This document shows, in pieces, positions 55,714 to 64,000 of a stretch of 64,000 nt of DNA. The DNA is from Flavobacterium granuli (GTDB lineage: Bacteria > Bacteroidota > Bacteroidia > Flavobacteriales > Flavobacteriaceae), in assembly GCF_900129705.1 (NCBI RefSeq), contig NZ_FQWO01000006.1, forward strand, positions 62,001-126,000, read 5' to 3'. The notes under the pieces are model-generated. The model was not told where the DNA came from. It saw only the letters and a list, made by a program, of their open reading frames with translations, and did no database searches. A program made the position numbers and the translations under genes. Numbering within the stretch: position 1 is the stretch's first letter; each line of letters starts with the position of its first letter.

Positions 55714-56216
55714 TTTTTGTTGGGCTTAATAAGGTATATTATGATAATACAACTAATAATGGTGAATACGGCACTTAAAAGGGTTCTTATTAATAAGTCT
55801 AAAAAGAAGCTTATTTGAAAGGCTTCTAATAGGAATAGTGTAAAATGATGAATAAGTACCGCTAACGAAATAAAAGAAAATCGTTCCGGGGTTAAAACAT
55901 CGTTTAGTTTTATGGTTTGATATTCGTAACTCACTCCAAATGCAAATTTAAAAAGAGAGGGGCGTAAATAAGCTAAAGTTAAACAAGCAGTAGCATGAAT
56001 CCCTCCTGAGTTTGAAAACACATCCATAATTATGCCAAGTAGAAAACTGGCAACCAGCAATCCTGATTTATTGCCGTTTACTGGAAATAAGATAATGAAC
56101 AAAAGATAAGGCAATGGGATGATAAATCCCAAAAAAGTCATGTTATTGAATATAAGAATTTGGACGGCCAACAACAAAACGAACCTCAAAATATTGGTTA
56201 ATAAAGTGCTATTCAT
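55710..56216 (-). CDS. mreD: Rod shape-determining protein MreD
   Basis: This 168-residue membrane protein has about five helices and is part of the elongasome with MreC and RodA. Typical sequence includes FNNMTFLGFIIPLPYLLFII near residues 23-42 and GIIMDVFSNSGGIHATACL near 61-79, the latter the usual MreD D-x-F-x-x-(G) phrase. It overlaps mreC by eight bases at its 5' end and the mrdA gene by four at its 3' end, so the three are translationally coupled. Confidence 0.92.
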   Translation of the reverse strand: MNSTLLTNILRFVLLLAVQILIFNNMTFLGFIIPLPYLLFIILFPVNGNKSGLLVASFLLGIIMDVFSNSGGIHATACLTLAYLRPSLFKFAFGVSYEYQTIKLNDVLTPERFSFISLAVLIHHFTLFLLEAFQISFFLDLLIRTLLSAVFTIISCIIIIYLIKPNKK

Positions 56217-57033
56217 CTTTGGTTCTTTTTTCTAAGTTATTAAGCTCTTCTCGATCTTCACTTTTTATGATGTAAACATGACCTAGATTAGTCATGTCAT
56301 TAAAGAGTTTTATGTCTAATGTATAATAGTTGGTTTTATTATCAATATATACTTTATGGATTGTTCCTATATTAATATTCTCAGGAAAAATAACAGATTG
56401 ACCGCCAGTTACTATGGTGTCTCCTTTTCTAACCGAAGCTAATCTAGGTACGTCTACTAATTGAACAAAACCGGTGCTTTTTCCATTCCAAATCAAAGAA
56501 CCAAAATGATTTGATTTCTTAATTTTGGCATTTATTTGGGATTTTACATTCAAGATACTTACAACGGTTGAATATTTTGGAGAAGTTTTGTCAACAATTC
56601 CAATGATTCCAAGACTATTAATTACTCCCATGTCAGGTTTTATACCTTGTAAAGAGCCAGAGTTTAAGGTAATGAAATTTTCATGAACGTTGTATGAGTT
56701 ATGAATGACTTTAGATACAACAATGTCTTTTGGGTCAACACCTTTGATTTTTTCGAATTTTTGTAAGGCGAGTGTATCTTTAGTATTGAATACAATACTT
56801 TTTAGCCTTGCGTTTTCAAGGGCTAATGCTTCGTTCTCGGTTTTTAAATTCAGATACTCGCTTATATTGTTTATTCTCTCATAGACACCGCCACTTAAAA
56901 AATTGGCGGAGCTTATGATCCTGCTTTTGTGAAAGGAATGAGATTGTATGGTAAGCAAAAGCGAAACGCATAATAACAGCAAAAACAGTAGTCTGTTACT
57001 GTTTTTGAATATAAAATTAAATATTTGCTGCAT
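56209..57033 (-). CDS. mreC: Rod shape-determining protein MreC
   Basis: This 274-residue periplasmic scaffold has a short N-terminal transmembrane helix (RLLFLLLLCVSLLLTI). A coiled coil follows at about 60-90 (ISEYLNLKTENEALALENA). The beta-barrel core has TLNSGSLQGIKPDMGVINS near residues 120-138, the classical MreC signature, and GDTIVTGGQSVIFPENINIG. It organises PBP2 and RodA. It starts 106 bases after mreB; a hairpin lies in that gap. It overlaps mreD by eight bases. Confidence 0.93.
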   Translation of the reverse strand: MQQIFNFIFKNSNRLLFLLLLCVSLLLTIQSHSFHKSRIISSANFLSGGVYERINNISEYLNLKTENEALALENARLKSIVFNTKDTLALQKFEKIKGVDPKDIVVSKVIHNSYNVHENFITLNSGSLQGIKPDMGVINSLGIIGIVDKTSPKYSTVVSILNVKSQINAKIKKSNHFGSLIWNGKSTGFVQLVDVPRLASVRKGDTIVTGGQSVIFPENINIGTIHKVYIDNKTNYYTLDIKLFNDMTNLGHVYIIKSEDREELNNLEKRTKDE

Positions 57034-57107
57034 TCTCTTATTTGATTATTTTGTTTCAGTATGAGCTTAAGTGTCTGATTACTTTGAACTTTTAAGTTTG
57101 TATTATG

Positions 57108-57129
57108 AATTGATACTCAGGTATCAATT
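57108..57129 (-). other. Hairpin in the mreB-mreC intergenic gap
   Basis: AATTGATAC-TCAG-GTATCAATT is a perfect 9-bp stem with a 4-base loop, 11 bases beyond the mreB stop. No T-run follows on the minus strand. It could partly stop transcription or protect the mreB mRNA 3' end, so that mreB is made in excess over mreCD. Confidence 0.6.
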
Positions 57130-57139
57130 TATAAACATC

Positions 57140-58168
57140 TTATTTTATTAAGATGCTTTTGAATTTCGAAATATTTTTAAGAGCCATTCCTGTTCCTCTA
57201 ACTACAGCTCTCAATGGGTCTTCGGCTATGTAAACAGGTAAATCTGTTTTTTGAGAAATTCTTTTGTCTAATCCTCTTAACATGGATCCTCCACCTGCAA
57301 GATAGATACCGGTGTTGTAGATATCAGCTGCTAATTCAGGAGGTGTTTGAGATAAAGTTTCCATAACTGCATCTTCAATTCTTTGGATGGATTTGTCTAA
57401 AGCCTTAGCAATCTCTCTATAAGAAACGTCTACTTGTTTTGGTTTACCGGTAAGTAAATCTCTTCCTTGTACTGACATGTCTTCTGGAGGAGTTTCTAAG
57501 TCTTCAATTGCTGCTCCAATTTGTATTTTTATTTTTTCAGCAGTACTTTCTCCAACAAAAAGATTATGTTGAGTACGCATATAATACACGATGTCATTTG
57601 TAAATACATCTCCAGCAATTTTTACTGATTTGTCGCATACAATTCCGCCTAATGCTATAACAGCAATTTCGGTTGTACCACCACCTATGTCTACAATCAT
57701 GTTTCCTTTTGGTTGCATAATATCGATGCCGATACCTATGGCCGCAGCCATAGGTTCGTGTATTAGATATACTTCTTTACCATTTACTCTTTCACAAGAT
57801 TCCTTAACGGCTCTCATCTCAACTTCAGTAATTCCAGAAGGGATACAAACCACCATTCTTAAGGCCGGAGTGAACATTTTCTTTTTTAATGCCGGTATGC
57901 TTTTTATAAACATACTGATCATTTTTTCTGAAGCATCAAAATCAGCAATTACACCATCTTTCAAAGGTCTTATTGTCTTAATGTTTTCATGTGTTTTACC
58001 TTGCATCAGGTTGGCTTCTTTACCAACAGCGATGATTTTACCAGAGATCCTGTCACGGGCAACAATCGATGGACTGTCAATAACTACTTTGTCATTATGT
58101 ATGATTAAAGTATTAGCGGTACCAAGGTCTATCGCAATATCCTCGGTCATGAAATCAAAAAATCCCAT
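57140..58168 (-). CDS. mreB: Rod shape-determining actin homologue MreB
   Basis: This 342-residue actin-like ATPase polymerises under the inner membrane and positions cell-wall synthesis. IAIDLGTANTLIIHND (about 11-26) is the phosphate-1 motif, MIVDIGGGTTEIAVIALGG the phosphate-2 motif, and YLAGGGSMLRGLDKRI the adenosine motif. LIHEPMAAAIGIG is also diagnostic. It is the first gene of the mre cluster on the minus strand. A TAACTTTG box lies 41 bases upstream (58209-58216), and purH ends 54 bases before it. Confidence 0.96.
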   Translation of the reverse strand: MGFFDFMTEDIAIDLGTANTLIIHNDKVVIDSPSIVARDRISGKIIAVGKEANLMQGKTHENIKTIRPLKDGVIADFDASEKMISMFIKSIPALKKKMFTPALRMVVCIPSGITEVEMRAVKESCERVNGKEVYLIHEPMAAAIGIGIDIMQPKGNMIVDIGGGTTEIAVIALGGIVCDKSVKIAGDVFTNDIVYYMRTQHNLFVGESTAEKIKIQIGAAIEDLETPPEDMSVQGRDLLTGKPKQVDVSYREIAKALDKSIQRIEDAVMETLSQTPPELAADIYNTGIYLAGGGSMLRGLDKRISQKTDLPVYIAEDPLRAVVRGTGMALKNISKFKSILIK

Positions 58169-58208
58169 AAATTATTTAGGGTTAAAAGTTATAATAAATA
58201 ATAGCTTG

Positions 58209-58216
58209 CAAAGTTA
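58209..58216 (-). promoter_or_regulatory. Putative -7 promoter box for mreB
   Basis: The minus strand reads TAACTTTG, an exact TAnnTTTG match, 41 bases before the mreB ATG and directly after the purH stop. It suggests that mreB has its own promoter apart from read-through from purH. Confidence 0.4.
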
Positions 58217-58222
58217 AACAAA

Positions 58223-59749
58223 TTAATGTTTGAAATGACGTGTTCCAGTAAATACCATTGCAAGATTATTTTCGTTGCAATAGTCAATGCTTAATTCGTC
58301 TTTTATAGATCCTCCAGGCTGGATAACAGCCGTTATGCCGGCTTCTTTTGCAAGAGCGACACAATCTGGAAAAGGGAAAAAGGCATCACTCGCCATTGAG
58401 GCACCTTTTAAGTCAAAACCAAATGTTTTTGCTTTTTCAATTGCTTGTAATAAAGCGTCAACTCGTGAAGTTTGTCCAGTTCCTGATGAAATAAGAGTTC
58501 CGTTTTTTGCAAAAACAATCGTATTCGATTTGGTGTTTTTACAAATTTTAGAAGCAAATATTAAATCTTCGATTTCCTGCGCTGTAGGAGCTGTTATGGT
58601 AACGGTTCTTAAGTCGTCTTTATTGTCAGTGATGTTGTTTCTTTCTTGAATTAAAAGCCCGTTTAGGCAAGTTCTAACTTGTTTGTTAGGCAATTCAACC
58701 TCATTTTGAACTAGTATAATTCGGTTTTTCTTCTCTTGTAAAATGCTAATGGCTTCAGTATCATACTCTGGAGCGATAACTACTTCACAGAATAATTTGT
58801 TAATTTCCGTAGCTGTTGCCACGTCAATTTTTGTATTAGAAATTAATACACCGCCAAAAGCAGATGTAGGATCGCAGGCCAATGCAGCGTTATACGCTTC
58901 GCTGATGGTTGTTCTTGTAGCTAAACCGCAAGCATTATTGTGTTTTAGGATAGCAAAAGTAGGTCCGTCAGTTTTGAATTCATAAATTAAATTTACGGCA
59001 GCGTCTACGTCTAATAAGTTATTGTAAGACAATTCTTTTCCGTGTAATTTTTGGAACATGGCGTCAAAATCACCAAAGAAGAATCCTTTCTGATGTGGAT
59101 TTTCACCGTATCTCAAGACTTGACCATTGGCGATGCTTTCTTTATAAAAAGTTTCATCAGTGTTGAAATAATTAAAAATAGCAGTGTCGTAGTGAGAAGA
59201 AACATGAAATGCTTTTGTAGCCAATAGTTTTCTGTCAGCAAGAGTAGTTGCTCCGTTTTGAGTTGTAATCAAATCCAAAAGTGTGCTATATTCATCAACA
59301 GAGGCAACAATTACGGTGTCTTTGAAATTTTTTGCGGCAGCGCGAATCAAAGAAATTCCACCAATATCTATTTTTTCAATGATATCCGCTTCGCTCGCTC
59401 CTGAAGCAACGGTTTTTTCAAAAGGATATAAATCAACAATCACCAAGTCAATTTGAGGGATGTTAAATTCCTCCATTTGCTGCACGTCACTTTCGTTATC
59501 TTGACGATTTAAAATTCCACCAAAAACTTTTGGGTGTAAAGTCTTAACTCTTCCTCCTAAAATGGATGGGTAAGAAGTAACGTCTTCAACAGGAACTACG
59601 GGAATTCCTAAGTTTTTTATAAAATCTTCAGTTCCTCCTGTAGAATAAAGTGTAACATTTTGACTGTTTAAGAGTCTTACAATTGGTTCAAGACCTTCTT
59701 TCGAAAAAACTGAAATTAATGCAGATTGAATTGTTTTTGTTGTGTTCAT
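58223..59749 (-). CDS. purH: Bifunctional AICAR formyltransferase / IMP cyclohydrolase
   Basis: This 508-residue enzyme carries out the last two steps of purine synthesis, AICAR to FAICAR to IMP. The N-terminal MGS-like cyclohydrolase domain (about 1-130) has SVFSKEGLEPIVRLL, GRVKTLHPKVFGGIL and IDIGGISLIRAAAKN. The C-terminal formyltransferase has LRYGENPHQKGFF and LKHNNACGLAT. The end reads DYCNENNLAMVFTGTRHFKH, as in the family. A TATTTTTG box lies 23 bases upstream (59772-59779). It is divergent from the MacB-type permease gene. Confidence 0.96.
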   Translation of the reverse strand: MNTTKTIQSALISVFSKEGLEPIVRLLNSQNVTLYSTGGTEDFIKNLGIPVVPVEDVTSYPSILGGRVKTLHPKVFGGILNRQDNESDVQQMEEFNIPQIDLVIVDLYPFEKTVASGASEADIIEKIDIGGISLIRAAAKNFKDTVIVASVDEYSTLLDLITTQNGATTLADRKLLATKAFHVSSHYDTAIFNYFNTDETFYKESIANGQVLRYGENPHQKGFFFGDFDAMFQKLHGKELSYNNLLDVDAAVNLIYEFKTDGPTFAILKHNNACGLATRTTISEAYNAALACDPTSAFGGVLISNTKIDVATATEINKLFCEVVIAPEYDTEAISILQEKKNRIILVQNEVELPNKQVRTCLNGLLIQERNNITDNKDDLRTVTITAPTAQEIEDLIFASKICKNTKSNTIVFAKNGTLISSGTGQTSRVDALLQAIEKAKTFGFDLKGASMASDAFFPFPDCVALAKEAGITAVIQPGGSIKDELSIDYCNENNLAMVFTGTRHFKH

Positions 59750-59771
59750 GTGTAGTTATAATTATAAAGTG

Positions 59772-59779
59772 CAAAAATA
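59772..59779 (-). promoter_or_regulatory. Putative -7 promoter box for purH
   Basis: The minus strand reads TATTTTTG followed by CACTTTAT, 23 bases before the purH ATG. It is an exact match to TAnnTTTG; no TTTG at the expected upstream spacing was found. Confidence 0.4.
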
Positions 59780-59946
59780 GTTTTTTAATGTGAAAATTAG
59801 ACTATTTGAAAATGAGATAATTTCGAAATTATTCCATTAATTTACTATTGACGGTAAAATGTAAAGATGGGGCTACAATGAGCATTTGTTTTTCTAGGTT
59901 TTTGAATAATATTTATAGAATTTTACTGTAACACAAAAATGATATT

Positions 59947-61197
59947 ATGCTAGTTTATCTTCGATTATTGAAAGAAAGTTTCACTTTTGCTATGAATGCT
60001 TTGCGCAACAATAAGTTACGAACTTTGCTTTCTTTGCTGGGAGTGACCATTGGAATTTTTTCGATTATTGCGGTTCTTGCAGCAGTAGATTCTTTGGATA
60101 GAAAAATCACTAAAGATTTGAGTAGCTTAGATAAAAACACCATTTATTTAATGCGTTTTTCTTTTGGTCCGTCAGAAATTCCGCAATGGAAAAGAGAGCA
60201 GTTTCCTGATGTGAAATATGATGAATATACTTCTTTGAAAGCATCTTTAAATAATACGGAACAAATCGCTTATCAGTTTTTTGTGAAACGCGAGAGCATT
60301 AAATACGAATCAAAAACAGTCAGTGATGTAAATGTGGTTCCGGTTTCTTATGAGTTTATAGATATTCAAGGGCTTGAGTTTGAAAAAGGAAGATTTTACA
60401 ATGAATCCGAATCTAATTCAGGGACTGCTGTTATTGTTTTGGGCTATGAAATCGCTAAAAATTTATTTGAAGAAAGTGAGCCCATCGGAAAAAATATTCG
60501 ATTATATGGACAGCGTTTTACGGTTATTGGAGTTTTAAAGAAGCAGGGCGCGGGTTTGTTTGGCGATGATAATGATACTTCGGTTTTTTTACCGGTTAAT
60601 TTTTTGAGACGCATGTATGGGGATAATAACAGTTCTATGACGCCCGTGATATTGATTAAGCCGCAAAAAGGAATCGATATGGATGCTTATAAAGCTGAAG
60701 TTGTGCAAAAATTGAGAACCATTAGAGGGATGAAAGCTGATGAAGACAATAATTTTTTTATTAATGTTCTTTCAGGATTTACGGATCTAATTGACGGAAT
60801 TATTGGTCAAATGAATTTTGTCGGCTGGATAATTAGTGGATTCTCACTGCTGGTTGGCGGTTTTGGAATTGCTAATATCATGTTTGTTTCGGTAAAGGAA
60901 CGCACAAATTTAATAGGAATACAAAAATCTTTAGGCGCTAAAAACAGATTTATTTTATTTCAGTTTTTATTTGAAGCGGTCATCCTTTCTGTGATTGGTG
61001 GGATTATAGGACTGGTTTTAGTCTGGATTATTTCTGTAGTACTCACAAAAGTTTTGGACTTCGAATTCGTTCTGGGAATGGGAAATGTTGTTCTAGGAAC
61101 TGGTCTGGCTGCTCTAATTGGACTTATATCCGGAATTGTTCCAGCGATAACAGCTTCCAAATTAGATCCTGTAGAAGCAATTAGAACAGGGATGTAA
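59947..61197 (+). CDS. MacB-type ABC transporter permease
   Basis: This 416-residue inner-membrane permease has the MacB periplasmic-core layout. The first helix follows LRNNKLRTLLSLLGVTIGIFSII, the typical MacB N-terminus. A large periplasmic domain comes next (about 45-285), then three C-terminal helices containing GGFGIANIMFVSVKERTNLIG and IGLISGIVPAITASKLDPVEAIR, the FtsX/MacB signature. It needs an ATPase, but none is encoded beside it. The cargo is unknown; relatives export lipoproteins, peptides or antibiotics. Single gene, divergent from purH. Confidence 0.92.
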   Translation: MLVYLRLLKESFTFAMNALRNNKLRTLLSLLGVTIGIFSIIAVLAAVDSLDRKITKDLSSLDKNTIYLMRFSFGPSEIPQWKREQFPDVKYDEYTSLKASLNNTEQIAYQFFVKRESIKYESKTVSDVNVVPVSYEFIDIQGLEFEKGRFYNESESNSGTAVIVLGYEIAKNLFEESEPIGKNIRLYGQRFTVIGVLKKQGAGLFGDDNDTSVFLPVNFLRRMYGDNNSSMTPVILIKPQKGIDMDAYKAEVVQKLRTIRGMKADEDNNFFINVLSGFTDLIDGIIGQMNFVGWIISGFSLLVGGFGIANIMFVSVKERTNLIGIQKSLGAKNRFILFQFLFEAVILSVIGGIIGLVLVWIISVVLTKVLDFEFVLGMGNVVLGTGLAALIGLISGIVPAITASKLDPVEAIRTGM

Positions 61198-61310
61198 TGT
61201 TTTAGAAAGAAAAGTGATTCTCATAAGTTTTTTTAAGTCGATTTATTGTATTGTTCGTGTTTTTGGGCTTTGTTTTTTTGTACTTTTAACCCTCATCTAA
61301 AATTTACAAT

Positions 61311-62357
61311 ATGACAACAATTAAAGCTTATGCGGCCTACGATGCAGAAACCCCATTGAGGCCGTATTCATTTGATAGAAAAGAACTTGGCGCTAAACAA
61401 GTTCAGATAGAGATACTTTATAGTGGTGTTTGTCATTCTGATATTCATACTGCTAAAGGAGATTGGGGACCTGCGATTTATCCATTAGTACCGGGTCATG
61501 AAATTGTAGGAAGGATTACAGCCGTTGGGAGCGAAGTGACTAAATTCAAGATTGGAGAATTAGCGGGCGTGGGTTGTTTTGTAGATTCATGTAGAACTTG
61601 TCCTAGTTGTAAGTCAGGAGAAGAACAGTTTTGTGAAGAAGGCATGACAGGTACTTATAATAGCTATGAAAGAGGAACTAAAATACCTACTTATGGCGGA
61701 TATTCAACCAGTATTACCGTTGATGAAGATTATACTTTGCATATTTCGGATAAGTTAGAACTTTCGGCTGTGGCTCCTTTGCTTTGCGCAGGTATTACAA
61801 CTTATTCTCCATTACGCTATTTGAAGGTAGGAAAAGGACATAAAGTAGGTGTATTAGGTTTAGGAGGATTGGGTCATATGGCCGTGAAATTTGCAGTTTC
61901 TTTTGGTGCAGAAGTGACAATGTTAAGCCATTCGCCTTCTAAAGAAGCTGATGCAAAAAAATTAGGAGCGCATCATTTTGCTCTAACATCTGATGCCGCA
62001 ACAATGGACTCTCTAGCAAATAAGTTTGATTTTATTTTAAATACCGTTTCGGCAAAACATGATTATAATGCCTATTTGAATTTATTAAATACAAATGGAA
62101 CCATGATAATTGTAGGAGTTCCTACAGCACCTGCCGAAATACCTGCCATTACATTAATCTTGAAGCGCAGAAAGATTATGGGTAGCCTAATAGGTGGAAT
62201 TGCTGAAACTCAGGAGATGTTAGATTATTGCGCCGAACACAATATAACTTCAGATGTTGAAGTGATTGATATGTCTTATATTAATGAAGCTTATGAGCGA
62301 ATGAACAAAAGTGATGTTAAGTATCGTTTTGTGATCGATATGGCGAGTTTGAAGTAA
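61311..62357 (+). CDS. Zinc-dependent NAD(P) alcohol/aldehyde dehydrogenase
   Basis: This 348-residue medium-chain dehydrogenase belongs to the cinnamyl-alcohol/YahK-like branch. The catalytic zinc site includes C and H in YSGVCHSDIHTAKGDWG (about 37-53) and GHEIVGRI. CFVDSCRTCPSCKSGEEQFC (about 94-113) gives the four-Cys structural zinc site. VGVLGLGGLGHMAVKFA is the dinucleotide fold. NADPH is the usual cofactor in this branch. Probably reduces aldehydes broadly. It is a single gene closed by a bidirectional terminator. Confidence 0.93.
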   Translation: MTTIKAYAAYDAETPLRPYSFDRKELGAKQVQIEILYSGVCHSDIHTAKGDWGPAIYPLVPGHEIVGRITAVGSEVTKFKIGELAGVGCFVDSCRTCPSCKSGEEQFCEEGMTGTYNSYERGTKIPTYGGYSTSITVDEDYTLHISDKLELSAVAPLLCAGITTYSPLRYLKVGKGHKVGVLGLGGLGHMAVKFAVSFGAEVTMLSHSPSKEADAKKLGAHHFALTSDAATMDSLANKFDFILNTVSAKHDYNAYLNLLNTNGTMIIVGVPTAPAEIPAITLILKRRKIMGSLIGGIAETQEMLDYCAEHNITSDVEVIDMSYINEAYERMNKSDVKYRFVIDMASLK

Positions 62358-62380
62358 AAGTAACGCTGTACTTTTTAAGC

Positions 62381-62416
62381 AAAAAAAATCCCGAATTTAA
62401 TTCGGGATTTTTTTAT
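62381..62416. terminator. Bidirectional terminator between dehydrogenase and accD
   Basis: AATCCCGAAT and ATTCGGGATT form the stem around a 3-base loop, with A-run and T-run on either side. It serves the plus-strand dehydrogenase gene and the minus-strand accD, which ends at 62417. Confidence 0.9.
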
Positions 62417-63271
62417 TTATCTGATTTCATTGTTCTGAATCAAATCAATATAAAGATTGATTTTGTCTTTCAATTCTTTTCTTGGTGTAATAAAATCTAA
62501 GAAACCATGCTCCAATAAGAACTCAGAAGTTTGAAAACCTTCTGGTAAATCTTTACCGGTAGTGTCTTTTACAACTCGAGGTCCTGCAAATCCAATTAAG
62601 GCACCAGGTTCGGCAATGTTGATGTCTCCTAACATGGCGTAGGAAGCTGTTGTTCCTCCGGTTGTAGGATCCGTACATAGCGAAATATAAGGAATTTTTG
62701 CTTCGGCAAGTTGGGCAAGTTTTACAGATGTTTTAGCTAATTGCATCAATGAATAAGCTGCTTCCATCATACGGGCTCCACCTGATTTAGAAATCATCAA
62801 AAAAGGAATGTTGTTCTTGATCGAATGATCAATTCCTCTTGCTATTTTTTCACCTACAACAGCTCCCATGGAACCGCCAATAAAGGCAAAATCCATACAG
62901 CAAATCACTAAATCTTTGCCTTTTGATTTTCCAACAGCTGTACGTACAGCGTCCTTTAGTTTGGTTTTTTCCATTACATCTTTAAGACGATCAGCATATT
63001 TCTTTGTGTCAACAAAGTGTAAAGGGTCTTTGGAAGTTAAGTTTTTATCTAATTCAACAAATTTATTGTCGTCAAATAAAATTTCAAAATAGGTAGCACT
63101 ACCAATTCTAACGTGAAAACCATCTTCCGGACTTACAAATAAATTGCGTTCCAGCTCTTCGGCATCAATGATTTTTCCGGTAGGTGACTTGTACCAAAGT
63201 CCTTTTGGGACATCCATTTTGTCTTCGGTAGCCGTTGTAATTCCTTTTTCTTTTCTTTTAAACCAAGCCAT
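62417..63271 (-). CDS. accD: Acetyl-CoA carboxylase carboxyltransferase subunit beta, zinc ribbon lost
   Basis: This 284-residue subunit forms malonyl-CoA with AccA in fatty acid synthesis. The carboxyltransferase core is normal: [68 protein letters not shown] and [13 protein letters not shown]. The N-terminal segment is where E. coli AccD has a four-cysteine zinc ribbon (CxxC-x15-CxxC). Here residues 28-51 read KSPTG and VSPEDG at those places, with no cysteine. The region still aligns (AEELERNLF), so the ribbon fold may remain without metal. It follows the aldolase gene on the same strand, with short direct repeats between. Confidence 0.94.
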   Translation of the reverse strand: MAWFKRKEKGITTATEDKMDVPKGLWYKSPTGKIIDAEELERNLFVSPEDGFHVRIGSATYFEILFDDNKFVELDKNLTSKDPLHFVDTKKYADRLKDVMEKTKLKDAVRTAVGKSKGKDLVICCMDFAFIGGSMGAVVGEKIARGIDHSIKNNIPFLMISKSGGARMMEAAYSLMQLAKTSVKLAQLAEAKIPYISLCTDPTTGGTTASYAMLGDINIAEPGALIGFAGPRVVKDTTGKDLPEGFQTSEFLLEHGFLDFITPRKELKDKINLYIDLIQNNEIR

Positions 63272-63288
63272 ATTTATTAATTTAAGAT

Positions 63289-63342
63289 TTACGATATACG
63301 ATATACGATTTAAAATCGCATGTCATAATTCTTATATCGTAA
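63289..63342. repeat. 7-bp tandem repeats and inverted copy between aldolase and accD genes
   Basis: ACGATAT is repeated at 63291-63297 and 63298-63304, followed by ACGATTT. TTACGATAT (63289-63297) recurs inverted as ATATCGTAA (63334-63342). The tract occupies the 73-base gap between the aldolase and accD genes. Confidence 0.6.
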
Positions 63343-63344
63343 TT

Positions 63345-64000
63345 TTATAGTGTATTCACATTATTTAAGTCAGCAAATGCTTGCTCTAATCTCGTGTTGA
63401 AAGTTACTTCGCTTTCACGCAACCATCTTCTTGGATCGTAATATTTTTTATTAGGAACATCAGCACCTTCAGGGTTACCAATTTGAGTTCTCAAATATTC
63501 AATGTTTTTAGTCATATAGTCACGAGACCCTTCTGTAAAAGCAAATTGTAAATCAGTATCAATGTTCATTTTAACTACACCATAGCTGATTCCTTCTCTG
63601 ATTTCTTCTAATGTTGATCCAGATCCTCCGTGGAAAACAAAATCTACTGGATTGTGTCCAGTGTTGAATTTGTTTTGAACAAAATCTTGAGAGTTTTTCA
63701 AAATTTTTGGAGTCAATTTTACATTACCTGGTTTGTAAACTCCGTGTACATTTCCAAAAGCAGCTGCAATTGTAAATTTAGGGCTTATTTTAGATAATTC
63801 CTCGTAAGCATAAGCCACTTCTTCTGGTTGAGTATATAATTTAGAGCTGTCAACATCAGAGTTGTCAACACCGTCTTCTTCTCCACCTGTGATTCCAAGT
63901 TCGATTTCTAATGTCATTCCCATTTTGCTCATTCTCTCTAGGTAACCTTTGCAGATTTCGATATTTTCTTCGATTGGTTCTTCAGATAAGTCAATCATGT
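63345..64000 (-). CDS. fbaA: Class II fructose-bisphosphate aldolase, C-terminal part (gene continues beyond the window)
   Basis: This is the C-terminal 218 codons of a class II aldolase (FbaA type), a zinc enzyme of glycolysis and gluconeogenesis that splits fructose-1,6-bisphosphate. MIDLSEEPIEENIEICKGYL is internal sequence, and the true start lies past base 64000. LEIELGITGGEEDGVDN, FTIAAAFGNVHGVYKPGN (with the zinc-ligand His), VFHGGSGST and VKMNIDTDLQ match E. coli FbaA very closely. The C-terminus GNPEGADVPNKKYYDPRRWL is also conserved. It is transcribed toward accD, 73 bases away. Confidence 0.96.
   Translation of the reverse strand, partial: MIDLSEEPIEENIEICKGYLERMSKMGMTLEIELGITGGEEDGVDNSDVDSSKLYTQPEEVAYAYEELSKISPKFTIAAAFGNVHGVYKPGNVKLTPKILKNSQDFVQNKFNTGHNPVDFVFHGGSGSTLEEIREGISYGVVKMNIDTDLQFAFTEGSRDYMTKNIEYLRTQIGNPEGADVPNKKYYDPRRWLRESEVTFNTRLEQAFADLNNVNTL

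Noticed and set aside
57591..58217. 208-codon plus-strand open frame opposite mreB
   Set aside because: It lies wholly antisense to a clear mreB and has no family features; long antisense frames are expected opposite conserved genes.

Overview
The window reads as chromosomal DNA of a Flavobacterium-like member of the Bacteroidota. The evidence is the low G+C content, a SusC/SusD glycan uptake locus, a Por (type IX) secretion sorting tail on an amylase, lipoproteins with acidic residues after the lipobox cysteine, TAnnTTTG-type -7 promoter boxes, a mevalonate isoprenoid pathway, and the lack of Shine-Dalgarno sequences at most starts. I see no rRNA, CRISPR array, prophage or intact insertion sequence. 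Nearly all of it is ordinary core genome plus one polysaccharide utilisation locus.

Layout. (1) 1-2508, minus strand: UbiA-type prenyltransferase (partial), mevalonate kinase, an orphan antitoxin-like ORF and diphosphomevalonate decarboxylase. (2) 2766-6007: TspO, a CarboxypepD_reg-like protein, a BaiN/HI0933-type flavoprotein and a glycerophosphodiesterase. (3) 6087-26099: a starch/maltodextrin locus. The minus-strand arm is an MFS sugar transporter, beta-phosphoglucomutase, GH65 maltose phosphorylase, GH97 alpha-glucosidase and periplasmic GH13, plus a LacI-type regulator. The divergent plus-strand arm is SusC, SusD, a SusE-like lipoprotein, a secreted type IX amylase and an Fn3-like lipoprotein. 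(4) 26395-27745: a SYLF protein, a 738-base gene-free stretch and tRNA-Phe. (5) 27845-34081: coaX, an outer-membrane protein, lptC, a small membrane protein, a CNNM/CBS protein and a PpiD/SurA-like foldase. (6) 34197-36492: GYDIA-family GHMP kinase and HMG-CoA reductase. (7) 36674-44235: dipeptidyl peptidase IV, three tandem POT peptide transporters and a thioredoxin-like protein. (8) 44238-49095: ComEC, an NlpC/P60 lipoprotein, lpxB, a small membrane protein and surE. (9) 49292-52509: a C-terminal processing protease and a DNA/RNA endonuclease. (10) 52530-59749: rodA, mrdA, mreD, mreC, mreB and purH, in reverse. (11) 59947-64000: a MacB-type permease, a zinc alcohol dehydrogenase, accD and the 3' part of a class II aldolase gene.

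How the genes work together. In the starch locus the secreted amylase cuts polymer outside the cell. SusC/D/E take oligomers across the outer membrane, the signal-peptide-bearing GH13 and GH97 trim them in the periplasm, and the MFS carrier brings maltose into the cytosol. There GH65 and PgmB convert maltose to glucose and glucose-6-phosphate. A LacI-type protein encoded between the two arms probably controls both. Four mevalonate-pathway proteins occur in two separated clusters. No canonical phosphomevalonate kinase is seen, which makes the GYDIA kinase beside HMG-CoA reductase the natural candidate. Dipeptidyl peptidase IV with three POT carriers forms a peptide scavenging block, and the mre/mrd cluster is the standard elongasome operon.

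No clearly novel multi-gene system was found. The points most worth a second look are the GYDIA kinase, AccD without its zinc-ribbon cysteines, ComEC with a metal-site-free C-terminal domain, two related operator-like sites around the LacI gene, and several short-period intergenic repeats (7 and 11 bp).
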